Assembly (NCBI RefSeq): GCF_000967865.1
Contig: NZ_JXRU01000038.1
Span: forward strand, 62,001 to 126,000
DNA from: Microbacterium sp. SA39
Lineage (GTDB): Bacteria > Actinomycetota > Actinomycetes > Actinomycetales > Microbacteriaceae
Length of the DNA: 64,000 nucleotides
Direction of reading: 5' to 3'
Shown here piece by piece: positions 35,758 through 44,579 of the stretch (position 1 is its first letter; each line of letters opens with the position of its first letter). A program made the position numbers and the translations under genes. Under the pieces are notes generated by a model that searched no databases, was not told the origin of the DNA, and saw only the letters and a list, made by a program, of their open reading frames with translations.

Positions 35758-35816
35758 GGCACCTTTCGGGAGGGTCAGGAAGAGGCCGAAAGTCTCTCCC
35801 CCGCACATGACGTGCG
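35758..35816 (-). promoter_or_regulatory. Candidate structured 5' leader of terC
   Basis: On the RNA, CGCAC-GTCAT-GTGCG forms a small hairpin (35816-35802). It is followed by GGGGGAGAGA and then a 7-bp stem CUUUCGG/CCGAAAG (35792-35786 with 35769-35763) that encloses a 16-base pyrimidine-rich loop and covers the AAAGG of the terC Shine-Dalgarno. A metal-responsive leader is plausible given the TerC role, but the known yybP-ykoY manganese riboswitch consensus is not evident. Confidence 0.4.
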
Positions 35817-36015
35817 TCGCGCGCCCGGAGCAGCGATGTCGATGCTCGTGATGACGTTACGCGCGGATCCGGGATACTCCCTCTCGCGGGTGCAATGCTA
35901 CCGGAGCAACAGTGCCCTGGAGAACGTCAGCCGGAGCGTCTCGTTCTCACACTGGATCTGAGACGATGGAGCATCCGCCGACACTTTCCTGGTGAGAGAC
36001 ACCGAACGGAAACGG

Positions 36016-36573
36016 ATGCCCGTGCAGACGAGTGATCAGAAGTGGGCCGCGCGGGCCGCGGCAGGCGACGAGAGCGCCTTCCGCGAGCTGTATCGAGCTC
36101 ATGTGCGGCCGGTCTACTGGATCGCGAACGGCATCCTCGCGTCGCCTGTCGACGCCGAGGATGTGACCCAGGAGACCTTCGTGGTCGCGTGGCGCAAGCT
36201 TCCAGGGCTCGAACTGCAAGGCGATTCGATTCTGCCGTGGCTGGCGACGATCTGCCGCTTCCAGGCGGCGAATCGGCTCCGTCAGCGCCGCCGCGATCAG
36301 GCGCATACCGCGGCAGCCCTCGACGAGGATCTGCCGGACACGGTGAGCGTCGAAGAGCAGGTCATCACGGCGGATCTGGCCGCACGGATCGCCGCGGCTG
36401 TCGGCACCCTGAGCGAGCTGGACCGCGAGATCTTCCGGCTGTGCGCATCCGAGGGCTACGCCTACCAGGCGGCAGCCGAAGAACTCGGCGTGAGCCATGC
36501 CGTCGTCCGGAACCGTCTCTCCCGAGTGCGCACCCAGCTGCGCGGCGCCGTGAAGGAAGCGAGAGACGCATGA
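36016..36573 (+). CDS. ECF-type RNA polymerase sigma factor
   Basis: Predicted 185 residues from the ATG at 36016 (GTG at 35992 and 36022 are alternatives). Sigma2 includes ESAFRELYRAHVRPVYWIAN and DAEDVTQETFVVAWRKL; sigma4 is at about 125-175 with the helix-turn-helix GYAYQAAAEELGVSHAVVRNRLSRVR. The stop overlaps the DUF4349 membrane-protein gene (ATGA), the normal arrangement for a sigma factor and its regulator. Target genes unknown. Confidence 0.92.
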   Translation: MPVQTSDQKWAARAAAGDESAFRELYRAHVRPVYWIANGILASPVDAEDVTQETFVVAWRKLPGLELQGDSILPWLATICRFQAANRLRQRRRDQAHTAAALDEDLPDTVSVEEQVITADLAARIAAAVGTLSELDREIFRLCASEGYAYQAAAEELGVSHAVVRNRLSRVRTQLRGAVKEARDA

Positions 36574-37655
36574 ACGACCAGACCGCCGCCGGGGAGCTTC
36601 CCGAGCTGTCCGACGAGACCATCGCCCGTATCGAGAACTCGGTGTTCTCCGAGATAGCGGCCGAGCGCCCGCGGGTGGAGGCGAACGACGTCCGATCCCG
36701 GCCGCGACGCCGACGCTGGCTGACCGGTGCCGGCATCGCCGCCGCCTTCGTCGTCGGCGTCCTCGTGACTCCTCCGATCCTCAGTTCGGTCGGCGGGGGC
36801 GCGATGACGACTGCGGAGTCGTCTGGCGGCAGCGTGGCTGAATCCGGCCCGTCGTCGCCCGATCGCATCGCTGAGGTCGCGCCCGGCGCTGTCGACGAGG
36901 GAGCGGTCGACTCCTCCGAGCTGGTCGGTGCTGATGTCGCTGTTGCCGAGCGTGAGATCATCGCCACCGCCCACGCCACGCTCCAGGTGGAGGACATCGC
37001 CGATGCCGCCGCCGGGATCACGGCACTGGCCGAGGAGCGCGGCGGCTTCGTCGAGAGCACCGAGATCGGCAGGGCGACAGTCGTCGACGAGATGACGGAG
37101 CGCGAGCCGACCGACTCCGGATACGGATGGATCAGCATCCGGGTGCCCACGGCCGAGTTGTCGGACGTGATCTCGAAGCTGCACGACTCCGGCGAGGTGC
37201 TCTCCTCGTCGACCTCGAAGCAGGATGTGACGTCGGTGGCGATCGACCTGCGCGCTCGCGTCGATGCGACGAAGGCCTCGGTGACGCGTCTCACAGAGCT
37301 CATGGCGCAGTCGGGCACCGTGTCGGAGCTCATCGAGGCCGAGGTCGCTCTGACCGACCGTCAGGCGCAGCTCGAGTCGTATGAGCAGCAGCTCGCGGCG
37401 ATCGAGGACCAGGTCGCGATGTCGACGCTCCAGGTGGAGTTGACGCGCACGGCCGCGCCCACCACGGCAGATCCCGCCGGGTTCGGCGACGGACTGCTCG
37501 CGGGCTGGAACGGGCTCGTCGTCTCGCTCAACGCGCTCGTGATCGCCGTCGGCTTCCTCCTCCCCTGGCTCGCCGTCGCGGGAATAATCGTGCTGATCGT
37601 CTGGCTGATCCGCCGCGCGCGTCGCGCACGGCGCGAAGTCCCTTCTGACAGGTGA
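36570..37655 (+). CDS. DUF4349 membrane protein, probable partner of the ECF sigma factor
   Basis: Predicted 361 residues. A cytoplasmic N-terminal segment of about 45 residues is followed by RPRRRRWLTG and one membrane helix. The outside DUF4349 domain (about 125-300) has the characteristic ATLQVEDIADAAAGITAL...GGFVES, a WISIRVPTAELSDVISKL strand, and a long coiled coil (DLRARVDATKASVTRLTEL). A second membrane segment lies near the C-terminus (VIAVGFLLPWLAVAGIIVLIVW). Position after the sigma gene suggests it controls that factor. Confidence 0.88.
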   Translation: MNDQTAAGELPELSDETIARIENSVFSEIAAERPRVEANDVRSRPRRRRWLTGAGIAAAFVVGVLVTPPILSSVGGGAMTTAESSGGSVAESGPSSPDRIAEVAPGAVDEGAVDSSELVGADVAVAEREIIATAHATLQVEDIADAAAGITALAEERGGFVESTEIGRATVVDEMTEREPTDSGYGWISIRVPTAELSDVISKLHDSGEVLSSSTSKQDVTSVAIDLRARVDATKASVTRLTELMAQSGTVSELIEAEVALTDRQAQLESYEQQLAAIEDQVAMSTLQVELTRTAAPTTADPAGFGDGLLAGWNGLVVSLNALVIAVGFLLPWLAVAGIIVLIVWLIRRARRARREVPSDR

Positions 37656-37668
37656 TTTCCCGGGGTAT

Positions 37669-37707
37669 ACAAGAAGTCTTGTGAGATCGAGGGTGCGGTC
37701 ATAGCGT
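37669..37707 (+). promoter_or_regulatory. Promoter and palindromic operator of the HTH-MFS operon
   Basis: TTGTGA (37679-37684) and TAGCGT (37702-37707) are separated by exactly 17 bases, and the GTG start is seven bases after the -10. The inverted repeat ACAAGA-AG-TCTTGT (37669-37682) overlaps the -35, an ideal position for repression by the HTH protein encoded directly downstream. Confidence 0.6.
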
Positions 37708-37714
37708 TCTGTCC

Positions 37715-38263
37715 GTGGAAGACATCTCCGTGATCACCGCCGTGCACCATCCCCTGCGCCGTCGCATATACGACTACCTGCTGCTGTACGGCACCTCGCA
37801 GGTGACCGCGCTGTCGCGCGCTCTCGACAGCCAGGTCGGCAGTATCAGTCATCATCTGCGGATGCTGGAGCGGGCCGGCGTCGTCGAGCGCGCACCCGAT
37901 CCGACGGGAGACAAGCGCACGAGCTGGTGGGCGGTGGCGCGACGCGGACTTTCGTGGTCCACCGACGATTACGCCTACTCCCCCGCCGACGCGCTCCTCG
38001 CCCGCGAGGCGCAGCGGCAGGGCATCCGCCTGCAGTTCGAACGGCTGCAGCGCTGGCATCGGAGCCGCAACGATCCGGCCTACGCGGAGTACGACGGCTA
38101 CAGCACCGACAGCACGGCGTGGGCGTCACCGGAGGAGCTGCAGGATCTCGGCGCTCGCCTGGTCGAGACCATGCGCGAATGGCAGGAGTCGATCGACCTC
38201 GAGGACGGCACGAAGCGCACTCCGGTCTTCTTCTTCGCTCACGTCTTCCCCACGGTTCCGTGA
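37715..38263 (+). CDS. ArsR-like winged-helix transcriptional regulator
   Basis: Predicted 182 residues. Winged helix at about residues 5-75: HPLRRRIYDYLLLYGTSQVTALSRALDSQVGSISHHLRMLERAGVVERAPD. This is the ArsR/helix-turn-helix type of dimeric regulator, followed by an acidic C-terminal region of unknown role. GTG start without a Shine-Dalgarno but exactly seven bases after a -10, so probably leaderless. Coupled by a GTGA overlap to an MFS transporter that it most likely regulates. Ligand unknown. Confidence 0.88.
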   Translation: MEDISVITAVHHPLRRRIYDYLLLYGTSQVTALSRALDSQVGSISHHLRMLERAGVVERAPDPTGDKRTSWWAVARRGLSWSTDDYAYSPADALLAREAQRQGIRLQFERLQRWHRSRNDPAYAEYDGYSTDSTAWASPEELQDLGARLVETMREWQESIDLEDGTKRTPVFFFAHVFPTVP

Positions 38264-39537
38264 ACGGTCCTGTCGCCGCGACCGCCGGCACCGAGCCCGT
38301 GCAGCTCAGCTCTCCGCCGCCCTTCCGCCGCGACCGTCTCGTCCATGCGTGGATCGGGGTCAAGGCGCTGTCCGACGCCGGCGACGCGCTGTGGACGATC
38401 GCCCTCGCGTGGACGGCGGTGCAGACCACCACTCCTGCCGTCGCCGGCCTGATCGTCGCCGCGGGCACCGTGCCGCGGGCCGCGGTCCTGCTCTTCGGTG
38501 GTGTGATCGCTGACCGCTCTGACGCGCGCCGCGTCATGATCGTCTGCAACGTCGTGCGCGTCGGCGTTCTCGTCGCGGCGACGATCTGGGTCCTCGCGAC
38601 CCCGCCGACCGTGGCCGTTCTGCTCTTCGCCGCGATCGCGTTCGGCGTCTGCGATGCGTTCTACGAGCCCTCAGCGGGGACGATCGCGCGCCAGCTCGTC
38701 CGCACGTCGGATCTGCCCGCCTACGGCGCGGTGTCTCAGACGGCCTCGCGTCTGGGAACGATGGGCGGCGCGGCCATCGGCGGCGTCATCGTCGCGTACG
38801 CGGGCCTCGCCGGAAGCGCGGCCGCCAATGCGGTCACCTTCACCGTGGTCGTCGCATTCATCGCTGTCTGGCTGCGCCCCCGTTTCCTCCTCGCCCGCGC
38901 CGAGAAGGAGTCCGCGCTGCGAGGGATCGCTCAGGGCTTCCGGCACCTGTCGGCCCATCCGACAACCCGCACGCTCGTCCTGGCGCTCTCCGGTCTGAAT
39001 CTGGCGGTCGGACCGGCGGTCGGCATCGGACTCGCGCTGCGGGCGCACGACCAGGGCTGGGGCGCTCCATCCGTCGGACTGTTCGAGGCCCTGCTCGGGC
39101 TCGGAGCAGCGATCGGCGCCGTCTCCGTCGCGAAGTGGCGGCCGAGGCGCGAAGCGCTGGCGGGATTCTGGGCGCTCGTCGTGCAGGGCGCCTCAATCGT
39201 CGCGCTCGGATTCGGCCCGGTCTGGACCGTGGCCGCCGCAGCGTTCATCGTCGGCGCCACCGCCGGCTACGTGTCGGTGCTGCTGAGCGCCACCTTCTCG
39301 GCGACGGTCGACACCGCGTATCTCGGGCGCATGGGATCGATCACGCGCCTCGGCGACGACTGTCTGATGCCTCTGGCCATGGCCGGTTTCGGCGCTCTGG
39401 CATCGGCCGCGGGCGTCTGGGTGCCCTTCGTGCTCTTCGGCGCCGCGATGATGGCCGTGATGACCGTGCCGCTGCGCAACCGCACATTCCGGGAGATGTC
39501 GCTGCGGCAGGAGGCAGCCGCAGAGGTTCGCGACTGA
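38260..39537 (+). CDS. MFS transporter
   Basis: Predicted 425-residue permease with about twelve hydrophobic helices. The segment GGVIADRSDARRVM between the second and third helices is the MFS loop 2-3 motif. It resembles the proton-driven multidrug exporters of the DHA3 (MefA-like) group. The GTG start overlaps the stop of the HTH regulator gene. A strong terminator follows 17 bases after the stop. Confidence 0.9.
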   Translation: MNGPVAATAGTEPVQLSSPPPFRRDRLVHAWIGVKALSDAGDALWTIALAWTAVQTTTPAVAGLIVAAGTVPRAAVLLFGGVIADRSDARRVMIVCNVVRVGVLVAATIWVLATPPTVAVLLFAAIAFGVCDAFYEPSAGTIARQLVRTSDLPAYGAVSQTASRLGTMGGAAIGGVIVAYAGLAGSAAANAVTFTVVVAFIAVWLRPRFLLARAEKESALRGIAQGFRHLSAHPTTRTLVLALSGLNLAVGPAVGIGLALRAHDQGWGAPSVGLFEALLGLGAAIGAVSVAKWRPRREALAGFWALVVQGASIVALGFGPVWTVAAAAFIVGATAGYVSVLLSATFSATVDTAYLGRMGSITRLGDDCLMPLAMAGFGALASAAGVWVPFVLFGAAMMAVMTVPLRNRTFREMSLRQEAAAEVRD

Positions 39538-39554
39538 GCCCTGTCGAGAACGAA

Positions 39555-39582
39555 GAAAGCCCCCGGAGAACCGGGGGCTTTC
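39555..39582. terminator. Strong Rho-independent terminator, bidirectional
   Basis: A perfect 12-bp stem GAAAGCCCCCGG/CCGGGGGCTTTC with an AGAA loop. It ends the MFS gene and lies 10 bases from the 3' end of the convergent tRNA-Glu, so it can stop both transcripts. Confidence 0.92.
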
Positions 39583-39591
39583 TGTGTCGTG

Positions 39592-39664
39592 TGACCCCAG
39601 CGGGATTCGAACCCGCGTTACCGCCGTGAGAGGGCAGCGTACTAGGCCGCTATACGATGGGGCC
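39592..39664 (-). tRNA. tRNA-Glu (anticodon CTC)
   Basis: A 73-base cloverleaf: acceptor GGCCCCA/TGGGGTC (one G-T), anticodon stem CTGCC/GGCGG with loop CTCTCAC (anticodon at 39630-39628), and T arm GCGGGTTCGAATCCCGC. No CCA is encoded. It reads GAG codons and is charged by GltX, whose gene lies 8 kb away. Confidence 0.95.
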
Positions 39665-39815
39665 GTCTTGCCGGACGTTTCCGTCCCGCGACAACCGTTC
39701 AAGTATGCCATGACGATTCTCGCTCCGCAAAATCGAGCCGACGTCGCCGTGCGCTCGGGCGTGGCGGGCCGAGAATGCGTTTGCCGCGGAGCGTTCGAAG
39801 GAGTTGACTCGACTC

Positions 39816-40454
39816 ATGCGCGTCACGAAGTTCGAACATGCCACTCTCCGCATCGACCAGAACAATGAGACTCTGCTGATCGATCCGGGGTCCTTCACGA
39901 CTCCGCTGGTCGACCTCGGCACACTCGTCGGCGTGGTGATCACGCACGAGCACCCCGACCACTGGACCTCCGATCACCTCGATCGCATCCTGCGCGACGC
40001 GCCGGCGACCCCGATCTTCGCCCCGTCCGGCGTGGCGCGTGCCGCCGAGGGCTACGCGATCACCGTCGTCGCCCCCGGGGAGACGGTCGAGATCGGCGGC
40101 TTCACGCTGCGCTTCTTCGGCGGCACACATGAGGTCATCCACTCGTCGCTTCCGAGCGTCGAGAATGTCGGGGTCCTCGTGAACGAGAAGCTCTACTACC
40201 CCGGTGACTCGTATGTGGTTCCCGAGGGCGTCGACGTCGAGACGCTCGCCGCTCCGCTGGGTGCGCCCTGGCTCAAGATCGGCGAGGCGATGGACCACGT
40301 GCTCGCAGTGAAGCCCCGCCGGTCCTTCGGCACCCACGACATGACGCTGTCAGTGATCGGCAAGAACATGCACCGCCAGCGCCTGCAGTGGGCGACCGAG
40401 CAGGGCGGCGGCGAGTTCTTCGCACTCGAGCCCGGCGAGTCGCTCGACCTGTGA
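39816..40454 (+). CDS. MBL-fold metal-dependent hydrolase (UlaG-like)
   Basis: Predicted 212 residues with the metallo-beta-lactamase fold. Metal-binding motif THEHPDHW near residue 50, LIDPGSF before it, the later histidine in GGTHEVIH and Asp in YYPGDSY, and FGTHDM near the C-terminus. The ATG at 39816 has GAAGGAG twelve bases upstream; a TTG at 39804 is too close to it. Coupled to the following GNAT reading frame by a GTGA overlap. Substrate unknown. Confidence 0.9.
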   Translation: MRVTKFEHATLRIDQNNETLLIDPGSFTTPLVDLGTLVGVVITHEHPDHWTSDHLDRILRDAPATPIFAPSGVARAAEGYAITVVAPGETVEIGGFTLRFFGGTHEVIHSSLPSVENVGVLVNEKLYYPGDSYVVPEGVDVETLAAPLGAPWLKIGEAMDHVLAVKPRRSFGTHDMTLSVIGKNMHRQRLQWATEQGGGEFFALEPGESLDL

Positions 40455-40991
40455 CCGACCCCGTTCGCCGGCTCTTGCCAGCGACGACCTCACGGCTGCG
40501 CTTCCGCGAGATGACGACGAGCGACCTCGACGACATGGCGGCGATGCTCGGCGATCCCGAGGTCATGGCCTACTACCCGGCGCCGAAGACACGGGCCGAG
40601 AGTGCCGAGTGGATCGCGCGAATGCGCAGCCGCTACGAAACGTACGGGCACGGCCTTTGGATCATCGAGACCCATGACGGTGCGTTCGTAGGAGATTGCG
40701 GCATCACCTGGCAGTCGGTCAACGATGTTACCGTCCTGGAAATCGGCTACCACGTCCGTGGTGGGATGCAGGGGGCACGGGTTCGCGACCGAAGCCGCGC
40801 GCGCCTGCGTGGAGCTCGTCGCTCAGGAGTTCGCACCGACACTGCTGACCGCGATCATCCACCCGGAGAACGCGGCTTCGCGCGGGGTCGCCGAGAAGGT
40901 CGGCATGACCCACATCGACGACGATCACGCGCATCCGTGGATCGTTCGCACGGTGATGGGAATGCAGGTCTCCCCCGCTAGCTCCGACTGA
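40451..40991 (+). pseudogene. GNAT acetyltransferase interrupted by a one-base insertion
   Basis: RimJ/RimL-like GNAT protein. The first frame (from GTG 40451) reads TTSRLRFREMTTSDLDDMAAML through EIGYHVRGGMQG. It then loses similarity exactly at a run of five G (40771-40775). Removing one G gives MQGHGFATEAARACVE, continuing IIHPENAASRGVAEKVGM to the stop at 40989-40991. The restored protein is about 179 residues. The defect may be a sequencing error or a recent mutation. The start overlaps the MBL-fold stop, and the end overlaps convergent pepN by 14 bases. Confidence 0.85.
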
Positions 40992-43464
40992 GCGCCCGAA
41001 TCCGCAGAGATCGCTCGAGGTGGTCACGCTGCTCGATCACCAGACGCCGGAGTGCCGCCGGTGCCGCCTCGTTCTCCCCCAGCCAGGCGTCGACGAGGTC
41101 CGAAGACTCGCTCTGCGGGAACAGTCCGACGACGAGACGCTGCGCCAACTCGATGCTGCGCGTGCTCCACGCGTGCCCGATCCGCCCGAAGTAGTCGGAG
41201 TCGAACTCCGCGATCAGGTCACGACGACCGCCGGCGCGGAACCCCGCGATCTCGGCATCCAGGTGATCGTTGCTCAGCGAGAGGTCGTTCCACGCCGCGT
41301 CCCACGCGGCGCGGCGGACGGCGGCGTCGGGTCGCGAGGCGAGCGCACGACGGGCAGCCGTACGACCGCTGCCGGTGTCGTCGCGCGCCAGCTCGGCGGC
41401 GATGTCGTCCGCACCGGCATGGCCGGTCGCGACCAGCGAGGTGAGCAGCTGCCACCGCAGGTCGGGGTCGACGACGAGGCCGTCGGGCACCCGGCCGTCG
41501 AGCATCTCCCGCACCTCGGCGTGCCGTGCATCATCGGATGCCGATGCCGCCGCGAGTCCGCGCGCCCAGGAGAGCTGTGCGTCGGTGCCGGCATCCGCCG
41601 CCTGCAGGGCACGCCAGGTGGTTTCGGTCCACTCGCGCCGCTCAGCAGGAAGCCGCTCGTCATCGACGAAGTGGCGCAGCGTGTATGCCGCGTTGAGCAG
41701 GACGCCCGAGAGCAGTCCGATGTTCGCCTCCGACGGGGCGTGCGTGCGCACGATCGCGAGGTAGCGCGCCGCGTCGAGCTCGCCGTCGCGCGTGGCGTTC
41801 CAGAGCGACGACCAGATCAGAGCCCTCGTCAGAGGGTCCTCGATCGCGGAGAGCGACTCCTCCACCGTGCGCAGAGAGTGTTCGTCGAGTCGCGCCTTCG
41901 CGTACGTGAGGTCGTCGTCGTTGAGGACGACGAGGTCGGCATCGGGGAGGTCGAGTTCGGTGCGCTCGTCCACGACGTCGAGCTCCACCTGATCGCGCCG
42001 CACGATGCGATCGTCGATCCGGTCGTAGAGGCCGATGCGCAGCCGATGAGGTCGCGGGTCTGTCTGGTGCAGGGCGCGACGCCCCTCGGCATCCGTCTCG
42101 ATCCACAGCGCGGAGACGCCGGAGGTCTGCAGCCACGCGCGAGACCAGTCGGTCATGTCGCGGCCCGAGACGGCACTCAACTCCACGAGGAAATCGTGCA
42201 GCGTGGTGTTGCCGAAGGCGTTCGCGGCGAAGTACCGGCGCGCGCCCTCGAAGAAGGCGTCGTCCCCGACGAATGCGACGAGCTGCTTGAGCACCGAGGC
42301 GCCCTTGGCGTAGGTGATGCCGTCGAAGTTCAGCTTCGCTGCCTCGAGGTCGGTGATGTCGGCGACGATCGGATGCGTCGTCGGCAGCTGGTCCTGCTGG
42401 TAGGCCCATGCCTTGCGCTTGCCGGCGAAGCTCACCCAGGCGTCGTGGAATCGGGTCGCGACCGCGGAGGCGTGCGAGCCCATGTAGTCCGCGAACGACT
42501 CCTTGAGCCAGAGATCGTCCCACCACTTCATCGTGACGAGATCGCCGAACCACATGTGCGCCATCTCGTGCAGGATCGTGTTCGCGCGGGCGGCGCGCTG
42601 CGCGTCTGTCGCCGCTCCTCGCGAGATGTACGCCTCGGTGAACGTCACGAGACCGGGGTTCTCCATCGCGCCGAGGTTGTATTCCGGAACGAAGATCTGG
42701 TCGTATTTCCCCCACGGATACGGGTAGGCGAAGGCATCGGTGAAGAAGTCGAGTCCTTGGCGCGTGACCTCGAGGATCTCGTCGGATTCCAGGTGCTCGG
42801 CGAGCGAACGGCGGATGAAGACGCCGAGCGGGATGTGCTGCTCCCCGCGCTCCCAGGCGCCGTCGACCCGTGCGTAGGGTCCGGCTGCCACCGCGGTGAT
42901 GTAGCTCGAGATCGGCAGCGTCGGAGCGAACTCGACTCGCTGCACCCCGACCCCGCGATCCGTGCGGGCCGGCGCCTGGTTGGAGAGCACCTCCCAGCCC
43001 GACGGCGCATCGACGACGAACGTGTACGCGGCCTTCATGTCGGGCTGTTCGAAGCAGGCCATGACCCGGCGCGAGTCGGCCGGCTCGTACTGGGTGTACA
43101 GATAGGTCGCCTCATCCACCGGGTCGTGGAATCGGTGCAGGCCTTCACCGGAGCGGCTGTACGCGCCGATGGCCTCGACCCGCACCACGTTCGAGGCGGC
43201 GAGCCCGGAAAGTGCGATCCGCGCCCCGTCATGGACGACCTGCTGCTCGACACCGTTCACCTCGACACGGCGCACCTCTTCACCGATGAAATCGAGCCAC
43301 GTCGTGTCGGTCGTCGCGTCGAATTCCAAGGTCGTCGTCGTCGGGAACCCCGCTCGGGCGCGCTCGGGCGCCCCGGTCAGATCGAGTTCGACGCGGATGC
43401 TGCGCAGAGTGATGGCCGCGGATCGCGCGGCGGTCTCCTCACGGCTGAGGTTGGCGGTGTCCAT
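40978..43464 (-). CDS. pepN: Aminopeptidase N (M1 family)
   Basis: Zinc metallopeptidase that removes N-terminal residues from peptides; 828 residues, typical for the actinobacterial form. Exopeptidase motif GAMENPG at about residue 270, then zinc motif HEMAHMWFGDLVTMKWWDDLWLKESFAD near 303-330. The catalytic Tyr region and the alpha-helical ERAP1-like C-terminal domain follow. No signal peptide, so cytosolic. Confidence 0.96.
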   Translation of the reverse strand: MDTANLSREETAARSAAITLRSIRVELDLTGAPERARAGFPTTTTLEFDATTDTTWLDFIGEEVRRVEVNGVEQQVVHDGARIALSGLAASNVVRVEAIGAYSRSGEGLHRFHDPVDEATYLYTQYEPADSRRVMACFEQPDMKAAYTFVVDAPSGWEVLSNQAPARTDRGVGVQRVEFAPTLPISSYITAVAAGPYARVDGAWERGEQHIPLGVFIRRSLAEHLESDEILEVTRQGLDFFTDAFAYPYPWGKYDQIFVPEYNLGAMENPGLVTFTEAYISRGAATDAQRAARANTILHEMAHMWFGDLVTMKWWDDLWLKESFADYMGSHASAVATRFHDAWVSFAGKRKAWAYQQDQLPTTHPIVADITDLEAAKLNFDGITYAKGASVLKQLVAFVGDDAFFEGARRYFAANAFGNTTLHDFLVELSAVSGRDMTDWSRAWLQTSGVSALWIETDAEGRRALHQTDPRPHRLRIGLYDRIDDRIVRRDQVELDVVDERTELDLPDADLVVLNDDDLTYAKARLDEHSLRTVEESLSAIEDPLTRALIWSSLWNATRDGELDAARYLAIVRTHAPSEANIGLLSGVLLNAAYTLRHFVDDERLPAERREWTETTWRALQAADAGTDAQLSWARGLAAASASDDARHAEVREMLDGRVPDGLVVDPDLRWQLLTSLVATGHAGADDIAAELARDDTGSGRTAARRALASRPDAAVRRAAWDAAWNDLSLSNDHLDAEIAGFRAGGRRDLIAEFDSDYFGRIGHAWSTRSIELAQRLVVGLFPQSESSDLVDAWLGENEAAPAALRRLVIEQRDHLERSLRIRALSRS

Positions 43465-43514
43465 GCATCCATCCTGTCATTCGGGCGGTTCGCCGCCAGA
43501 CGGGTCGACCGGCC

Positions 43515-44528
43515 TCACCGCCGGCGACCGGCAGCATCCCGTCGGCTGGCCTTGCGCTGCTTCTTCGGTCCGCCGAGCAGGCGCCGGATGGCCGTCTCGG
43601 GCGTGACGGTGAGATCGAGCGTCTGCCCTCGGGCGTAGAGACGGAAGACGCGCGGGTCGATGTAGCTTCCTCGCGCCACGGCCGTCGTGTTTCCGAGGGC
43701 GGCGGCCGTCGCCTGCACGGCGAGACGCTCGGCCTTTCCTCGGTCTCCGCGGGTGTCGAGCGGCCCGATCCGCGCCAATGCGTCTGCCGCGGTGATCGTG
43801 CCGTGCAGCGTGCGGAAGTCCTTCGCCGAGAACGACGCGCCGGTGATCTCGCGGACGTAGTTGTTCACCTCGGCCGGAGTGATGCGCACCCGCTTGCGTC
43901 CTCTGCGGTAGGCGAGCAGAAACTCCCTGGGTGAACCGGCGGCGAACTCGGTGAGGGCTTCCGCCAGCGAGTCGTCGGTGATCTCGATCGATGCGGTCTG
44001 CCCGCTCTTGGCCGGGAACGACAGCGCGACCGAGCTGCCCTCCACTCGCACGTCTCGCCGGCGCAGCGTCGTCAGGCCGCGACTGCCGTGGCGCACGAGG
44101 TACCGCTCGGATCCGATGCGCAGCGCGGCATCGTCGAGTAGGCGGAACGCCACAGCGAGCGCCTTCTCCTTGGTCTGGCCCTCGTCGCGAAGTGCACGTG
44201 TGACCTGCGCGCGCGCTCCCGGCAGCGCTGCGGCGAGGTCGAGTGCACGGACGAACTTGCGCCGATCACGGGAGACGCGCCATAGCGGGTGGTAAAGATA
44301 CTGCTTGCGCCCCGCCTCATCGACGCCGACGGCTTGGATGTGGGCCAGTGGGTCGGCCGAGATCCAGACGTCCGTCCAGGCGGGCGGGATCACCAGGTCG
44401 CGGATGCGCTCCCGGTCGGCGTCCGGCGCCGGCGTGTTCGCGTGGTCGACGTAGCGGAACCCGGATCCTGACCGTACGCGCCGGAAACCGGGGTCCTCGC
44501 CGGGAACCACCCGAGTCAATGCCGCCAT
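43515..44528 (-). CDS. DNA topoisomerase IB, poxvirus-like
   Basis: Predicted 337-residue type IB topoisomerase that relaxes supercoils through a 3'-phosphotyrosine intermediate. The N-terminal domain has GFRYVD and IPPAWTDVWISADP; the catalytic part has KEKALAVAFRLLDDAALRIGSERY, KDFRTLHGTITAA and the tyrosine motif GNTTAVARGSYIDPRVF. This small form is widespread in soil bacteria and related to the poxvirus enzyme. The basic tail GGPKKQRKASRRD may add DNA binding. Confidence 0.95.
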   Translation of the reverse strand: MAALTRVVPGEDPGFRRVRSGSGFRYVDHANTPAPDADRERIRDLVIPPAWTDVWISADPLAHIQAVGVDEAGRKQYLYHPLWRVSRDRRKFVRALDLAAALPGARAQVTRALRDEGQTKEKALAVAFRLLDDAALRIGSERYLVRHGSRGLTTLRRRDVRVEGSSVALSFPAKSGQTASIEITDDSLAEALTEFAAGSPREFLLAYRRGRKRVRITPAEVNNYVREITGASFSAKDFRTLHGTITAADALARIGPLDTRGDRGKAERLAVQATAAALGNTTAVARGSYIDPRVFRLYARGQTLDLTVTPETAIRRLLGGPKKQRKASRRDAAGRRR

Positions 44529-44579
44529 CCGTGGTGCCTCCTCATGTCGCGAGCCGCGGCTGATGCACCGGCGGCTCCG

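Noticed and set aside
35750..35890. yybP-ykoY manganese riboswitch upstream of terC
   Set aside because: The conserved riboswitch core could not be found; only simple hairpins are visible, so it is reported as an unassigned leader.
41020..43638. 872-codon plus-strand ORF over pepN
   Set aside because: Antisense shadow of pepN; no ribosome-binding site and no known motif.
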